A stretch of 64,000 nucleotides of DNA from JAICQM01 sp963781555 (GCA_963781555.1 CAWAGB010000001.1:1-64000); one strand, 5' to 3'. Shown: positions 38,252-47,696, numbered from the stretch's first letter. The notes: generated by a model from the letters alone, not told the origin. Numbers and translations: made by a program.

Positions 38252-38897
38252 ATGACCGCACGACGGAGCCGGGGACGACCGCCGCACCCGGACGTGTTGA
38301 CGCCAGCCGAGTGGGAGGTTCTCGACTGGCTGCGCCACGGACTGAGCCGGCGAGCCATCGCCCGTCGACGCGGCACGACTCTCGACGCGGTGAAGTACCA
38401 CCTCGAGAACATTGCCGGCAAGCTCGGCGTGGACGGCACCTCGGCCATCCGGGCGTGGCCGGGGATCCCCGCCGATAGCCCTCGCAACATGGGAGACGCA
38501 GCGCACATGACCGATACGCCCCTCACCGTCCGCGCCCTCGGCCAGGTCTCGCTCCTGGCGACCGACACGGGCGGGCCGAGGCCTTCTACCGCGACACCCT
38601 CCGCCTGCCGCACCTCTTCACGTTCGCCGATCTTGCCTTCTTCCAGGTCGGCGAGACCCGCCTCTTCCTGCGCACGGTGCCGGCCGACGCATGGCGCGCC
38701 GGGTCGATCCTCTACCTTGCCGTGGACGAGATCGGGCGGCACACGAAGCACTCGCCCAAGCCGGAGTTGGCTTCAGCGGCGCGCCCCACCGCATCCACAC
38801 CCACGATGACGGGACCGAGGAGTGGATGGCCTTCTTCGACGATCCGGAGGGCAACACCCTGGCGCTCATGTCGCGCGTCGCCCCCGCGTCGGGCTGA
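38252..38897 (+). CDS. LuxR-type HTH fused to a VOC (glyoxalase-like) domain, two frameshifts
   Basis: About 215 residues after correction. The N-terminal 80 residues are a small helix-turn-helix: RGRPPHPDVLTPAEWEVLDW, then GLSRRAIARRRGTTLDAVKY and HLENIAGKLGV, as in LuxR/sigma-4 domains. Residues about 90-215 are a VOC barrel (LGQVSLLATD, AEAFYRDTLRLPHLF, LAFFQVGETRLFL, GTEEWMAFFDDPEGNTLALM) with the terminal metal-ligand Glu-Gly-Asn pattern. Frame changes near 38575 and 38733 interrupt it; both look like one-base losses. The fusion suggests a one-component regulator in which the VOC domain senses or acts on a small molecule. Confidence 0.85.
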
Positions 38898-38906
38898 CGG
38901 ACAGCG

Positions 38907-40116
38907 TCAGCCAGACGGCTGCAGGCGGCGGTACAGATCGACTGTCGCGTCGGCGATCGCGGCCCAGCTGAAGCGCTCCACCGCCCGTGCTCGCCCGGCA
39001 CGACCCATGGCCTCCCGCGCAGCGGGATCGGACATGAGGGCATTGATGGATCCGGCGAGGTTGCGCTCGAAGCGGTCGGGGTCGGTAGGACGCATCGGGT
39101 CCAGCGCCGACAGCTCGACCGGTACCAGCAGGCCGGTTTCACCGTCCACGATCACCTCCGGGATGCCGCCGACGGCGGAGGCGACGACCGGCGTCTCGCA
39201 CGCGCCAGCTTCGAGGTTGATGATCCCGAACGGCTCGTAGACCGATGGGCAGCAGAACACCGCCGCGTGCGAATACAGCTGCCGCACGTCCTCGCGGCTG
39301 ACCATCTCCGGAATCCAGACAACGTTGGGTCGCTCGGCCTGCGCGGCGCGCACGCCGGCCTCCATCTCGGCGCCGATCTCCGGCGTATCCGGCTGGCCGG
39401 CGCACAGCACCACCCCGATGCCCGGGTCGAGATGCCGGATGGCGCGCACCAGGTGGACGATCCCCTTCTGGCGCGTGATGCGGCCCACGAAAAGGACGTA
39501 CGGCACGGCCGGGTCGATGCCGCGGGCCGCCAGGACATCGGTCTCGTCGACCCGATGGAAGAACTCCGCATCGATCCCGTTGCCGATGACGTGGACGCGC
39601 TCGGGCGGCACGACCGAACAGGCGCAGGATGTCGGCCCGGGTGCCCTCGCTGACGGCGATGACCGCGTCGGCCATGGCGAGCGCGGTCCGCTCCAGCCAC
39701 ACCGAAACGTCGTACCCGCCGCCGAGCTGCTCGCGCTTCCAGGGCCGCAGCGGCTCGAGGGAGTGAACGGTAACGACGAGCGGAATGCCATAGGCCAGCT
39801 TGGCGAGCACACCGGCCAGGTGGACATACCAGGTGTGGGCATGCACCACGTCGGCCCCCACTGGGTCGACCACCATCGCCACGTCCCGCGACAGGGCGCC
39901 AGCAACCGGCGCCAGCGTGGGGATCGTGGCGGGCAATGCCGCTGCCGGTGGATAGCCGCGCACCCGCCAGCCGGGTTCGGCAATGTCGTGATCGCCGAAC
40001 GTCCGGATGTCGAGCTCGATGAGCGGGCGCAGCGCGCGGGACAGCTCACCGACGTGGACGCCGGCACCCCCGTAGATCGTGGGCGGGAACTCGTTCGTCA
40101 GCAGCAGGGCGCGCAC
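38907..40116 (-). CDS. Glycogen synthase / maltose-1-phosphate synthase-like GT4 glycosyltransferase (GlgA/GlgM), one frameshift
   Basis: A retaining GT-B glucosyltransferase very like actinobacterial GlgM (Rv1212c), which uses ADP-glucose to make maltose-1-phosphate or glycogen. It starts MRALLLTNEFPPTIYGGAGV with HVGELSRALRP, has HAHTWYVHLAGVLAKLAYG, TVHSLEPLRPWKREQLGGGY and, after an extra base near 39613, VPPERVHVIGNGIDAEFF, FVGRITRQKGIVHLVRAI and the donor motif VYEPFGIINLEAGACETPVV. Corrected length is about 402 residues. GTG start at 40114-40116 is fixed by the TAGGGT hexamer 6 bases upstream. It is convergent with the HTH-VOC gene. Confidence 0.92.
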
Positions 40117-40122
40117 CGCCCC

Positions 40123-40128
40123 ACCCTA
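40123..40128 (-). promoter_or_regulatory. -10 element TAGGGT for the GlgA/GlgM gene (leaderless)
   Basis: TAGGGT on the minus strand with 6 bases to the GTG at 40116; it lies in the 24-base gap after the receiver gene. Confidence 0.55.
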
Positions 40129-40140
40129 GCAGGCCGCCGT

Positions 40141-40581
40141 TCAGGCGGCGGCCACCTCGCTGAGGATGCGCTCCAGCGTCCCGAGATCGAACGGCTTGCT
40201 GAGCACCGGCGCGATCCGGCCGATCTCGCGGCGGCGCGGCGGGGGTGCGCCGGTGCAGAAGATGATGGGTGTCCCGCGCAGGCGCTCGTCGGCACGCACC
40301 TCGATTGCGAAATCACCGCCCGAGCCGTCAGGCAGGTCGTCGTCGAGGATCAGGAGGTCAGGCTGCTGATCGGTCATGGCCTGGCGCACTGCCTTGAGCG
40401 TCGGAAAGCGCTCGGCCTGCCAGCCCATGTCCCGCGCAACCTCGCCGAGCAGGAAGCGGGCATCGGGGTCGTCGTCAACGACGAATGCCCGACGACGACG
40501 CGAGCGCTGCTGGGTCTGGCCGAGTGCCGAGGCCGGGTCTGGGGTGCTGCCACGTGGGGCGACCATGGAGGTCGTGGCCAT
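40141..40581 (-). CDS. Stand-alone response-regulator receiver protein
   Basis: A 146-residue receiver with a disordered Ser/Pro/Arg N-terminal tail of about 35 residues and no output domain. The receiver reads RAFVVDDDPDARFLLGEVAR, LLILDDDLPDGSGGDF (phospho-acceptor Asp), IIFCTGAPPPRR and SKPFDLGTLERIL with the conserved Lys. The start is the ATG at 40579-40581; another in-frame ATG follows 5 codons later. It lies between the PAS-EAL gene and glgA-like gene on the same strand, so it may transmit a signal to the EAL protein. Confidence 0.85.
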   Translation of the reverse strand: MATTSMVAPRGSTPDPASALGQTQQRSRRRRAFVVDDDPDARFLLGEVARDMGWQAERFPTLKAVRQAMTDQQPDLLILDDDLPDGSGGDFAIEVRADERLRGTPIIFCTGAPPPRRREIGRIAPVLSKPFDLGTLERILSEVAAA

Positions 40582-40698
40582 GGCTGTTCCGATCCTGTAG
40601 CGGGTCGACCGCTCGGCGGCCGTTCTGCGGTGCGTGGGTGCAAGTGCCTTGCCACCCCTGCGGTTCAGCCGAACGTTGAGCACGCCGCGGTCGGAATC

Positions 40699-42405
40699 TC
40701 ACCGATTTCGGGGCCTTGCCTCCGGCCGACCGAGGAGGTAGCCCTGTCCCAGCCGCACGCCGAGCCGCTGGAGGGTGCTGCGCTCGGCCTCCGTTTCGAT
40801 GCCCTCGGCGATCAGTTGGCAACCGGCCTGCTGCGCGAAGAAGACCATCCCCGCCAGCATCGCCTGCCGGGCGGCGTCGGCCTCGACGCCGCGCACCAGC
40901 CGCATGTCCAGCTTCACGAATTCGGGCCGCAGCTCGATGATGTGGCGCAGGCTGGCAAACCCGGCACCCGCGTCGTCGACAGCCAGGCGGACGCCGTGGC
41001 CGAGCGCCTCGAGGGCGCTGCGCACCTCCGCGTAATCCTCGATGGCGCTTCGCTCAGTGATCTCGACCACGATGGGCCGGTCCAGCTCGGCGAATGTCCC
41101 GTGCGACAGCTCGACAAGGACCCCCGGCGAGACGTTGACGCTGAGCCAGCGACCGTCGGGTAGGACATCGGCCGACGCGAACGCTCCGTTGAGCGTGACC
41201 AGCTCGAGCTCGTGCGCCATGCCGATCCGTTCGGCATCGGTGAACTGGCGGTCGGGTGGCGTCCCGTCCGCGAAGCGCGTCAATGCCTCGTACCCGATGA
41301 TCGCGCGAGATTCCAGCTCCACGATCGGCTGGTAGACGGTGCGGAAGGCACGCTCGTCGATGATCCGCGCCACCGCGCCGCGCACGTCGGCCTGGGCGAG
41401 TCGTCGGGTGAGGTCGGGACCCAGGAGGGCCGCGGTAACTGCGGCATACTCGCTGACCGCTCCCAGAATTCCGGTCATCGCCTCGCGACCGACATGGGTC
41501 ACGGTGCCGGCGCTGAGCAGGCCGTACGGCTCATCGGTCGGGCCGAAGGGGACGTAGGCGCCCTCAACCAGCCCGGCCTCGATCCACCCGCGGGTGTACG
41601 CGTCGCCGGCGGTGCGGCCCCACCATTCGTCGATCCACGGGCCGGTCGAGCTGTCGCGCAGGTAGCGAGCTCGCTGCGCGGGGATGGGGCGGCCGACGAC
41701 CGTGGGAACCGGCGACGGCGCCACCACCGCCAGGGGCAGCGCGCCGTCCGGCCCGAAGGCGTAGATCACGACGAAGCTCACCCCCTCGAGGCCGCCGATC
41801 GCCTCCGCGATCTGCGCCGCCGTTTCCTCCGGGGTCGGACGGGCATGCAGCGCCTGCATGGCCGATGCGATCTCGGCTCGCTGGCTGCGAGCGGCCGCGA
41901 GCTCGGCCTCCGCGTGTTGACGGGCCGCCTCGGCGAGCCGCTCCCGGCTGAGGTCCCGAATGAAGCCGGCGAAGGCGACATGCTCCTCGGTCTCCACCGC
42001 GGTGATCGTGACTTCCGCCGGGAACTCCTCGCCGTTGCGGCGCAGCGCCGGCAGCTCCATCCGCCGGTCGGTGATCGACCCGGTGCCGGTACGCACGGCA
42101 CGGGCAAGCCCGCGCGCGTGCTTGGCACGCAGGCGCTCGGGAACGATGACGTCGCCGAGCACCCTGCCGATCGCCTCGGCCGATGTCCATCCGAAGATCG
42201 CCTCCGCCTGGCGGTTCCACGCGGTGATGCGCCCCTCGCGGTCCACGAGCACGATGGCGTCGAGGGTCGCGTCGAAGAGGACGCCAAGGATGGAGCGGGA
42301 GGCAGGGATCGCCGCGCCGGGCAGCGGGCGCGGCTCCGCAATCCGCAGACGGCGCGGAGACATCGGAGGCGAATCGGTCACCTTGCGGGCGGTCGAGTGG
42401 GCCAT
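40699..42405 (-). CDS. PAS-GAF-EAL cyclic-di-GMP phosphodiesterase
   Basis: A 568-residue cytoplasmic protein. The PAS domain (about 40-155) has ATLDAIVLVDREGRITAWNR and GRVLGDVIVPERLRAKH with a PAC motif; a coiled linker (ERLAEAARQHAEAELAAARS) leads to a GAF-like segment, then EAL. The EAL domain keeps YEALTRF, SVNVSPGVLVEL, EITERSAIEDY and KLDMRLVRG, but the usual DDFGTGY is DDAGAGF, an altered metal-site loop. No GGDEF is present, so it would only hydrolyse or sense c-di-GMP. ATG at 42403-42405 avoids overlap with the divergent ABC gene. Confidence 0.9.
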   Translation of the reverse strand: MAHSTARKVTDSPPMSPRRLRIAEPRPLPGAAIPASRSILGVLFDATLDAIVLVDREGRITAWNRQAEAIFGWTSAEAIGRVLGDVIVPERLRAKHARGLARAVRTGTGSITDRRMELPALRRNGEEFPAEVTITAVETEEHVAFAGFIRDLSRERLAEAARQHAEAELAAARSQRAEIASAMQALHARPTPEETAAQIAEAIGGLEGVSFVVIYAFGPDGALPLAVVAPSPVPTVVGRPIPAQRARYLRDSSTGPWIDEWWGRTAGDAYTRGWIEAGLVEGAYVPFGPTDEPYGLLSAGTVTHVGREAMTGILGAVSEYAAVTAALLGPDLTRRLAQADVRGAVARIIDERAFRTVYQPIVELESRAIIGYEALTRFADGTPPDRQFTDAERIGMAHELELVTLNGAFASADVLPDGRWLSVNVSPGVLVELSHGTFAELDRPIVVEITERSAIEDYAEVRSALEALGHGVRLAVDDAGAGFASLRHIIELRPEFVKLDMRLVRGVEADAARQAMLAGMVFFAQQAGCQLIAEGIETEAERSTLQRLGVRLGQGYLLGRPEARPRNR

Positions 42406-42476
42406 GAGCCGGACCACCTTGCCCTCGGCAGGCGTCCTGTGCCATGCACCACTCGTACTGGTCCAGCACGCGCTGG

Positions 42477-42482
42477 TACGCT
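42477..42482 (+). promoter_or_regulatory. -10 element TACGCT for the ABC exporter operon (leaderless)
   Basis: TACGCT with 8 bases to the ATG at 42491. Confidence 0.5.
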
Positions 42483-42490
42483 TGTGGGGC

Positions 42491-43411
42491 ATGCCATTGA
42501 TCGCGACCCGAGCCCTGACCAAGCGCTACGGCAGCAGCGTCACCGCGCTCGACGGGCTGACCCTGGAGGTCGAGCCCGGCATCATCGGCCTGGTCGGGGC
42601 GAACGGTGCCGGCAAGAGCACGCTCATCAAGATCCTGCTGGGGCTCCTCGAGCCCTCCGAGGGCGAGGCGTCCGTCCTGGGCCTCGACGCGCGACGCGAG
42701 GGCTCACAGATCCGCTCCCTGGTGGGCTATATGCCGGAGCACGACTGCCTGCCGCCGGACCTCTCCGCCACCGAGTTCGTGACCCACATGGCGCGCATGT
42801 CCGGCCTGCCGCAGGCGGCCGCACGCGAGCGGACCGCCGATGTGCTGCGCCACGTGGGCCTGTACGAGGAGCGCTACCGGCCGATCAGCGGCTACTCGAC
42901 CGGCATGAAGCAGCGCGTGAAGCTGGCCCAGGCGCTCGTCCACGACCCGCGCCTGCTCCTCCTCGACGAGCCGACCAACGGGCTCGATCCGTCCGGCCGC
43001 GACGAGATGCTGGAGCTCGTCCACCGCACCGGGACCGAGTTCGGCATCGCCACCATCGTGGCCAGCCACCTGCTCGGCGAGATCGAGCGGGTCTGCACGT
43101 TCCTGCTGGCCATCGACAGCGGGCGCCTCCTCCGGGCGGCGCCACTGGCCAGCTTCACCGAGCGCACCGGCACGCTGATCGTCGAGGTCGAGGAGGGTGC
43201 CCAGGCGCTCGCCGCCCGACTGACCGATGCGGGTGCCACCTCCGAGGTCGACGGCCGAACGGTGCTCGTCGACCTGCCGGACGAGCGCCCGTACGATCTG
43301 CTGCGCGACGCGGTCGCCGAGATGGGCCTCTCGCTCATCCGGATCGAGCAGCGGCGCGGCCGGCTCGAGGACCTGTTCCGCGACGCTCCCGAGGCGACCG
43401 ATGCAGCCTGA
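42491..43411 (+). CDS. ABC-2 type transporter ATP-binding protein (first pair)
   Basis: A 306-residue exporter ATPase: Walker A VGANGAGKSTLI, Q-loop VGYMPEHDCLPPDL, signature YSTGMKQRVKLAQAL, Walker B LLLLDEPTNGLDP and switch His in IVASHLLGEIE. The C-terminal 80 residues (LIVEVEEGAQALAARLTDAG) are the usual regulatory tail. It is followed by its permease, whose ATG at 43401 lies inside this gene's last codons. Substrate unknown; such systems export drugs, lipids or small peptides. Confidence 0.93.
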   Translation: MPLIATRALTKRYGSSVTALDGLTLEVEPGIIGLVGANGAGKSTLIKILLGLLEPSEGEASVLGLDARREGSQIRSLVGYMPEHDCLPPDLSATEFVTHMARMSGLPQAAARERTADVLRHVGLYEERYRPISGYSTGMKQRVKLAQALVHDPRLLLLDEPTNGLDPSGRDEMLELVHRTGTEFGIATIVASHLLGEIERVCTFLLAIDSGRLLRAAPLASFTERTGTLIVEVEEGAQALAARLTDAGATSEVDGRTVLVDLPDERPYDLLRDAVAEMGLSLIRIEQRRGRLEDLFRDAPEATDAA

Positions 43412-44310
43412 GCCGCCGGCGACGATGCCCGCGACGCCCGCCGCCAGCCAGATCTACGACCTCGGCTACCGGCGGCTACGACGGGCCGCGCCTGGGTCGC
43501 GTCTACGCCACCTGGTCGCTGTTCCTGGCCAGCCTGCGTGCCGCGTTCGGCCTGGGCCGCCCGGCGCGGGCCAAGATCGCGCCATGGGGCCTGACCGCGG
43601 TGGCCGTCATCCCGGCCGCCGTGTCGCTGGCCATCTCGGCCAGCGTGGGGCCCGACTTCTCGCCGTTCAAGTACGACGACTTCCTGTGGCAGATGCAGGC
43701 GATCTTCGGCCTCTTCGTCGCCGCGCAGGCGCCCGAGCTGGTCGGTGGCGACCAGCGTCATCGGGTGCTGGCGCTCTACTTCAGCCACGCCCTCGAGCGG
43801 GTCGACTACGCCATCGCCAAGCTGGGCGCCATGGTCGCCGCCCTGTTCATCGTGATGGGCGTCCCGATGCTGGTGCTGTGGTTCGGCCGCATCCTTGGGT
43901 CCACGGACCTGGCCGGCGCCGTGGGCGACGAGCTGGGTGCGCTGCCGCAGGTCATCGGGGCGCCACTGCTCCACGCGGTCGGCGTCGGCGCGGTCGCGCT
44001 GGCGATCGCCGCCTTCACGCCGAGGCGCGCCTACGCCACCGGGGCGATCATCGCGTTGTTCATCGTCGGGCAGGGAGTGGCCGAGGCGGTTGCCCGCGGG
44101 ACGAACGGCCCGCTGCGCGACTTCGGCCCGCTCATCAACCCCTTCGTCTGGCTCGACGGCGCGCGTGATTGGCTGCTCGGACGGACGGTGCCAGATTCGC
44201 CCGTTGCCTCGAGCGATCTCTCCCTTGCGACCTACGGCCTCATCACGGCCGTGGTGGTCGCGGTGGCCATCGGCCTGACGGTGTGGCGCTACCGGCGGAT
44301 CGCAGCATGA
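43401..44310 (+). CDS. ABC-2 type transporter permease (first pair), one frameshift
   Basis: Membrane partner of the preceding ATPase, about 302 residues. It starts MQPEPPATMPATPAASQIYD and, after an extra base near 43474, reads YDGPRLGRVYATWSLFLASL, a characteristic cytoplasmic opening of this ABC-2 group. Six or so helices follow, for example GLTAVAVIPAAVSLAI, DYAIAKLGAMVAALFIVMGV, HAVGVGAVALAIAAFTP and YGLITAVVVAVAIGLTVW. The gene overlaps the ATPase upstream by 11 bases and the next ATPase by ATGA, giving strict coupling. Confidence 0.88.
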
Positions 44311-45212
44311 TCGAGCTGGTGGGCGTCTCGCGCTGGTACGGCAACGTCGTGGCCGTCAACGAGGTGAGCTTCACGGTCGACGCCGGCGTGACCGGCCTGC
44401 TCGGCCCGAACGGAGCCGGGAAGAGCACCATCCTGCACATGGTTGCCGGGCTGCTGGCGCCGTCCACCGGCACGGTCACCGTGGGCGGCCAGACATCCTT
44501 CGGTAACCCGCCGGTGTACCGCCAGATCGGCCTCGTCCCCGAACGCGAGGCGGTGTACGCCTTCCTCACCGGTCGCGAGTTCGTGCGGGCCGTGGCCAAC
44601 CTCCACGGACTGGCCGATGTCGCTGCCGCCACCACGCGCGCCATCGAGGCGGTCGACATGATGGCCGCCGCCGACCGCGCCATCGGTGGTTACTCGAAGG
44701 GCATGCGCCAGCGCATCAAGATCGCGGCGGCCCTGGTCCATGATCCCGCCGCGCTCGTCCTGGACGAGCCATTCAACGGCATGGACCCCCGCCAGCGGCT
44801 GCACATGATGACCATGCTGCGCCGCATGGCCGCCGAGGGCCGAACCATCCTCTTCTCGAGCCACATCCTGGAGGAGGTGGAGCGCCTCGCCGAGCGGGTG
44901 CTGGTCATCGTCGCCGGCCGCCTGGCGGCGAGTGGCGACTTCCGCCAGATCCGGCGCCTGATGACGGACCGCCCGCACACGTTCACCGTCCGATCCTCCG
45001 ACGATCGTGCCCTGGCAGCGGCGCTGGTCACGAACCCGGCGGTGAGCGGCGTGTCCCTGGACGACGGGCTGGTCAGCGTGCGCGCCAGCGACTACGGCGC
45101 CTTCAGCCGCCTGGTGGCGGTGGCGGCCCGCGACGCCGGGGTGCGGCTGTACGAACTGCTCCCTACCGACGAGTCACTGGAGAGCGTCTTCTCCTACCTG
45201 GTGCGCCGGTGA
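44307..45212 (+). CDS. ABC-2 type transporter ATP-binding protein (second pair)
   Basis: A 301-residue ATPase with Walker A GPNGAGKSTIL, Q-loop IGLVPEREAVYAFLTGREF, signature YSKGMRQRIKIAAAL, Walker B LVLDEPFNGMDPRQ and HILEEVE switch. The ATG at 44307 is part of an ATGA overlap with the first permease. Two different ATPase-permease pairs in one operon suggest either one four-subunit exporter or two related ones for the same substrate class. Confidence 0.93.
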   Translation: MIELVGVSRWYGNVVAVNEVSFTVDAGVTGLLGPNGAGKSTILHMVAGLLAPSTGTVTVGGQTSFGNPPVYRQIGLVPEREAVYAFLTGREFVRAVANLHGLADVAAATTRAIEAVDMMAAADRAIGGYSKGMRQRIKIAAALVHDPAALVLDEPFNGMDPRQRLHMMTMLRRMAAEGRTILFSSHILEEVERLAERVLVIVAGRLAASGDFRQIRRLMTDRPHTFTVRSSDDRALAAALVTNPAVSGVSLDDGLVSVRASDYGAFSRLVAVAARDAGVRLYELLPTDESLESVFSYLVRR

Positions 45213-45219
45213 TGCTCGC

Positions 45220-45972
45220 ATGAACGCGATGCTGACCATCGCCGGCATCACCCTCCGCCAGCTGCTCAGCCGGCGGCGAACGTTGCTCCTCCTGGCGCTC
45301 GGCGCGGTCCCGGTGCTGCTCGCCCTCGCCTACCGGCTGAGCGGCGAGGCCAGCGACGATGCCGACGCGCTGTCGTGGACCATGGGCATGCTCGAATACC
45401 TCGGGATGGTCACCGTGATGCCGCTCGTCGCCCTCATCTTCGGCACCGGCGCAATCGGCGGAGAGCTCGAGGACGGCACAGCCGTGCACCTGCTCACCAA
45501 GCCGGTGCCGCGCTGGCGGGTGGGCGTCGCCAAGTACGTCGTGGCGGCCGGCTGCGCGGCCGTCCTGGCGGCGCTGCCGATCGCGATTGCCGGGCTGCTC
45601 GGCGCCAACGAGACCAGCGCGGCGATCGGCTACGCGATCGGTGCGGCCATCGGGGCGGCCATCTACGTGGCGATCTTCATGGCGCTCAGCCTGGTCACCT
45701 CGCGCTCGTTCGTGATCGGCCTGGGCTACGTGCTCATCTGGGAGGGCCTGCTGGCGGGGCTCTTCCCGGGCATCGCGTCGCTCTCGGTGCGGCAGTACGC
45801 GATCTCCTTCGCCCAGACCATCACCGACGGGTTGAGCTCGATGGCGAACGACCTGGAGCCGCGCGTCGCCATCGGCGCGGCGATCATCGGGGCGGTCGTC
45901 GTCACCGTCGGCGCCCTGGCGATCGCGCTGCGACGCCTCTCGCGGCTGGAGATCGCCGGCGAGACCGGCTGA
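45220..45972 (+). CDS. ABC-2 type transporter permease (second pair)
   Basis: A 250-residue membrane protein with six helices: LTIAGITLRQLLSRRRTLLL start, MVTVMPLVALIFGTGAIGGE, then LEDGTAVHLLTKPVPRWRVG, the conserved loop of the NosY-like ABC-2 permeases, VAAGCAAVLAALPIAIAGLL and YVAIFMALSLVTSRSFV. It starts 8 bases after the second ATPase gene and ends 3 bases before the esterase ATG. Resemblance to NosY/Cu-processing permeases is weak evidence only; the substrate is open. Confidence 0.92.
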   Translation: MNAMLTIAGITLRQLLSRRRTLLLLALGAVPVLLALAYRLSGEASDDADALSWTMGMLEYLGMVTVMPLVALIFGTGAIGGELEDGTAVHLLTKPVPRWRVGVAKYVVAAGCAAVLAALPIAIAGLLGANETSAAIGYAIGAAIGAAIYVAIFMALSLVTSRSFVIGLGYVLIWEGLLAGLFPGIASLSVRQYAISFAQTITDGLSSMANDLEPRVAIGAAIIGAVVVTVGALAIALRRLSRLEIAGETG

Positions 45973-45975
45973 CCG

Positions 45976-47013
45976 ATGCCCTTCCGCAGCCACGCGTGGG
46001 CCGGCACGCTGCACGAGCTCGAGATCGACTCCGAGGCGCTGACCGGCAACCCGCTCGGCGACCCGCACGTGCGTCCACTGTGGGTCTACACCCCGCCCGC
46101 GTATGCCGCCGAGCCGGAGCGCCGCTTCCCGACCGTCTACGTCATCCAGGGCCTGACCGGGATGGTCGAGATGTGGCGCAACCGCAAGGCGTTCCAGCCC
46201 AACGTGGTCGAGCTCGTCGACGGCCTGTTCGCCGATCCCTCGACCCCGCCGGCGATCGTGGTCTACGTCGATGCCTTCACGGCGCTCGGCGGCAGCCAGT
46301 TCGTCGACTCGCCGGCCATCGGTCGCTATCACACCTACCTGTGCGACGAGGTGGTGCCGTTCGTGGACGCCCGCTTCCGGACGTTGGCGGGTGCGGCGCA
46401 CCGTGGGATCGCCGGCAAGAGCTCAGGCGGCTACGGGGCCATGATCACCCCCATGCTGCGCCCGGACCTCTTCGGCGGCCTCGCCACCCACGCCGGCGAC
46501 GCGCTCTTCGAGCACGGCTACTGGCCGGATGTGCGGGAGGCAATCCGCGCGCTGCGCGACGAGTACGGCGGGTCGTACGACGCGTTCTGGACCGATTTCC
46601 GGGCGCGGCCCGGGCGCCCACGCGGCTCCGACGGGGCGCTCCTCAACGTGTGGACCATGGCGGCCTGCTACAGCGCCGATCCCGATGGCACGGTTCAGCT
46701 TCCCTTCGACGGCGATGGGCGGATCCGCCACGACGTCTGGGACCGATGGCTCGCCTGGGATCCGGTCCGCATGGCGGCGGGCCACGCCGATGCCCTCCGC
46801 TCGCTGCGCGCCGTGTGGGTCGATGCGGGGCGGGGCGATGACTTCTACCTCGACCTGGGCGCCGAGGCGTTCGTGGCCGCCATGCGTGCTGCCGGCATCA
46901 GCGAGCCGGTGCTTCATTTCGAGCTGTTCGAGGGCAGCCACTCGAGCATCGAGTGGCGTTACCCGCTCGCCCTGCGCTTCCTGGCGGAGCGGCTCGCCGC
47001 CGAAGACGCCTAG
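45976..47013 (+). CDS. Alpha/beta hydrolase esterase (enterochelin-esterase-like)
   Basis: A 345-residue hydrolase of the putative esterase D family. The N-terminus has a strand-rich module (LHELEIDSEALTGNPLGDPH, PLWVYTPPAYAAEPERRFPT), then YVIQGLTGMVEMW and the nucleophile elbow GKSSGG with Ser149; the late His in FEGSHSSIEWRY and an Asp (VDAGRGDDFYLDLG) could complete the triad. No signal peptide. It is the last gene of the double ABC operon, spaced 3 bases from the permease, so it may process what the exporters handle. Confidence 0.88.
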   Translation: MPFRSHAWAGTLHELEIDSEALTGNPLGDPHVRPLWVYTPPAYAAEPERRFPTVYVIQGLTGMVEMWRNRKAFQPNVVELVDGLFADPSTPPAIVVYVDAFTALGGSQFVDSPAIGRYHTYLCDEVVPFVDARFRTLAGAAHRGIAGKSSGGYGAMITPMLRPDLFGGLATHAGDALFEHGYWPDVREAIRALRDEYGGSYDAFWTDFRARPGRPRGSDGALLNVWTMAACYSADPDGTVQLPFDGDGRIRHDVWDRWLAWDPVRMAAGHADALRSLRAVWVDAGRGDDFYLDLGAEAFVAAMRAAGISEPVLHFELFEGSHSSIEWRYPLALRFLAERLAAEDA

Positions 47014-47696
47014 TCCTCGTACGGCAGGCCGCGTCCGACGAGCGGCCACCCGGCAGCCAGCAACCTGGCGGCGACCGCGCGGTCGCAGGCAGGTGGATGG
47101 TCCGGAGCGACGAGCACGCCCGCCATGGCGGGCAGCAGCGGTGCAGGCCCGAACGTGACCGCCACCAGCGAGTCCCCGCGCCGGCGGCCGTCGACGATTC
47201 GGAACAGCGTCTCCTGCGCGGTCGCGTCGTAGGTGACCCAGAACGGGTCGGTGGTCGTGACCCGCAGCAGGCGCGTCCCCGCTGCCAGGCGGCACGCCGA
47301 CGGCGTGACGGGGAGTGCCGGGGCACCGGCGAACCACATCGGCCTCGCCTGGTGATCGCGATCGAGGGTCTCGTTCCAGCCCTGCCACCACGCCGCCTCG
47401 CGCGGCTCGGCGGGGTCGAGCGCGATGTCGCTGAGGACGACGAAGGCGTCGGGATCGTGGCGCAGGCCGGCGCAGCGTCTGTCGCAGGGCGGCAGCAGCA
47501 GGCGCGGCAGCTCGGCAATCGCCAGACGCGCGCTCAGCCAGCGGCTGAATCGGTCTGGGTCTCGATCGCGGGCAGCAGGATCGATGAGGGTGAGCACCGT
47601 TTCGCCGTGCCGGAGCAGGTCGACCGCCACGGAGAAGGTGCCGTAGTGGTCACCGGCATCGGCTCGGCGGCTCGGGGCTCGGTCCCGGGCAGCCAT
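47010..47696 (-). CDS. Hypothetical protein (228 aa)
   Basis: Cytoplasmic-looking protein starting at ATG 47694-47696. It reads GDHYGTFSVAVDLLRHGETV, LIDPAARDRDPDRFSRWLSA, LLLPPCDRRCAGLRHDPDAF and a C-terminal half rich in strands (LLRVTTTDPFWVTYDATAQE, GDSLVAVTFGPAPLLPAMAG). No family recognised. The Cys pair in CDRRC could bind metal. Its 3' end overlaps the convergent esterase gene by 4 bases. Confidence 0.65.
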   Translation of the reverse strand: MAARDRAPSRRADAGDHYGTFSVAVDLLRHGETVLTLIDPAARDRDPDRFSRWLSARLAIAELPRLLLPPCDRRCAGLRHDPDAFVVLSDIALDPAEPREAAWWQGWNETLDRDHQARPMWFAGAPALPVTPSACRLAAGTRLLRVTTTDPFWVTYDATAQETLFRIVDGRRRGDSLVAVTFGPAPLLPAMAGVLVAPDHPPACDRAVAARLLAAGWPLVGRGLPYED

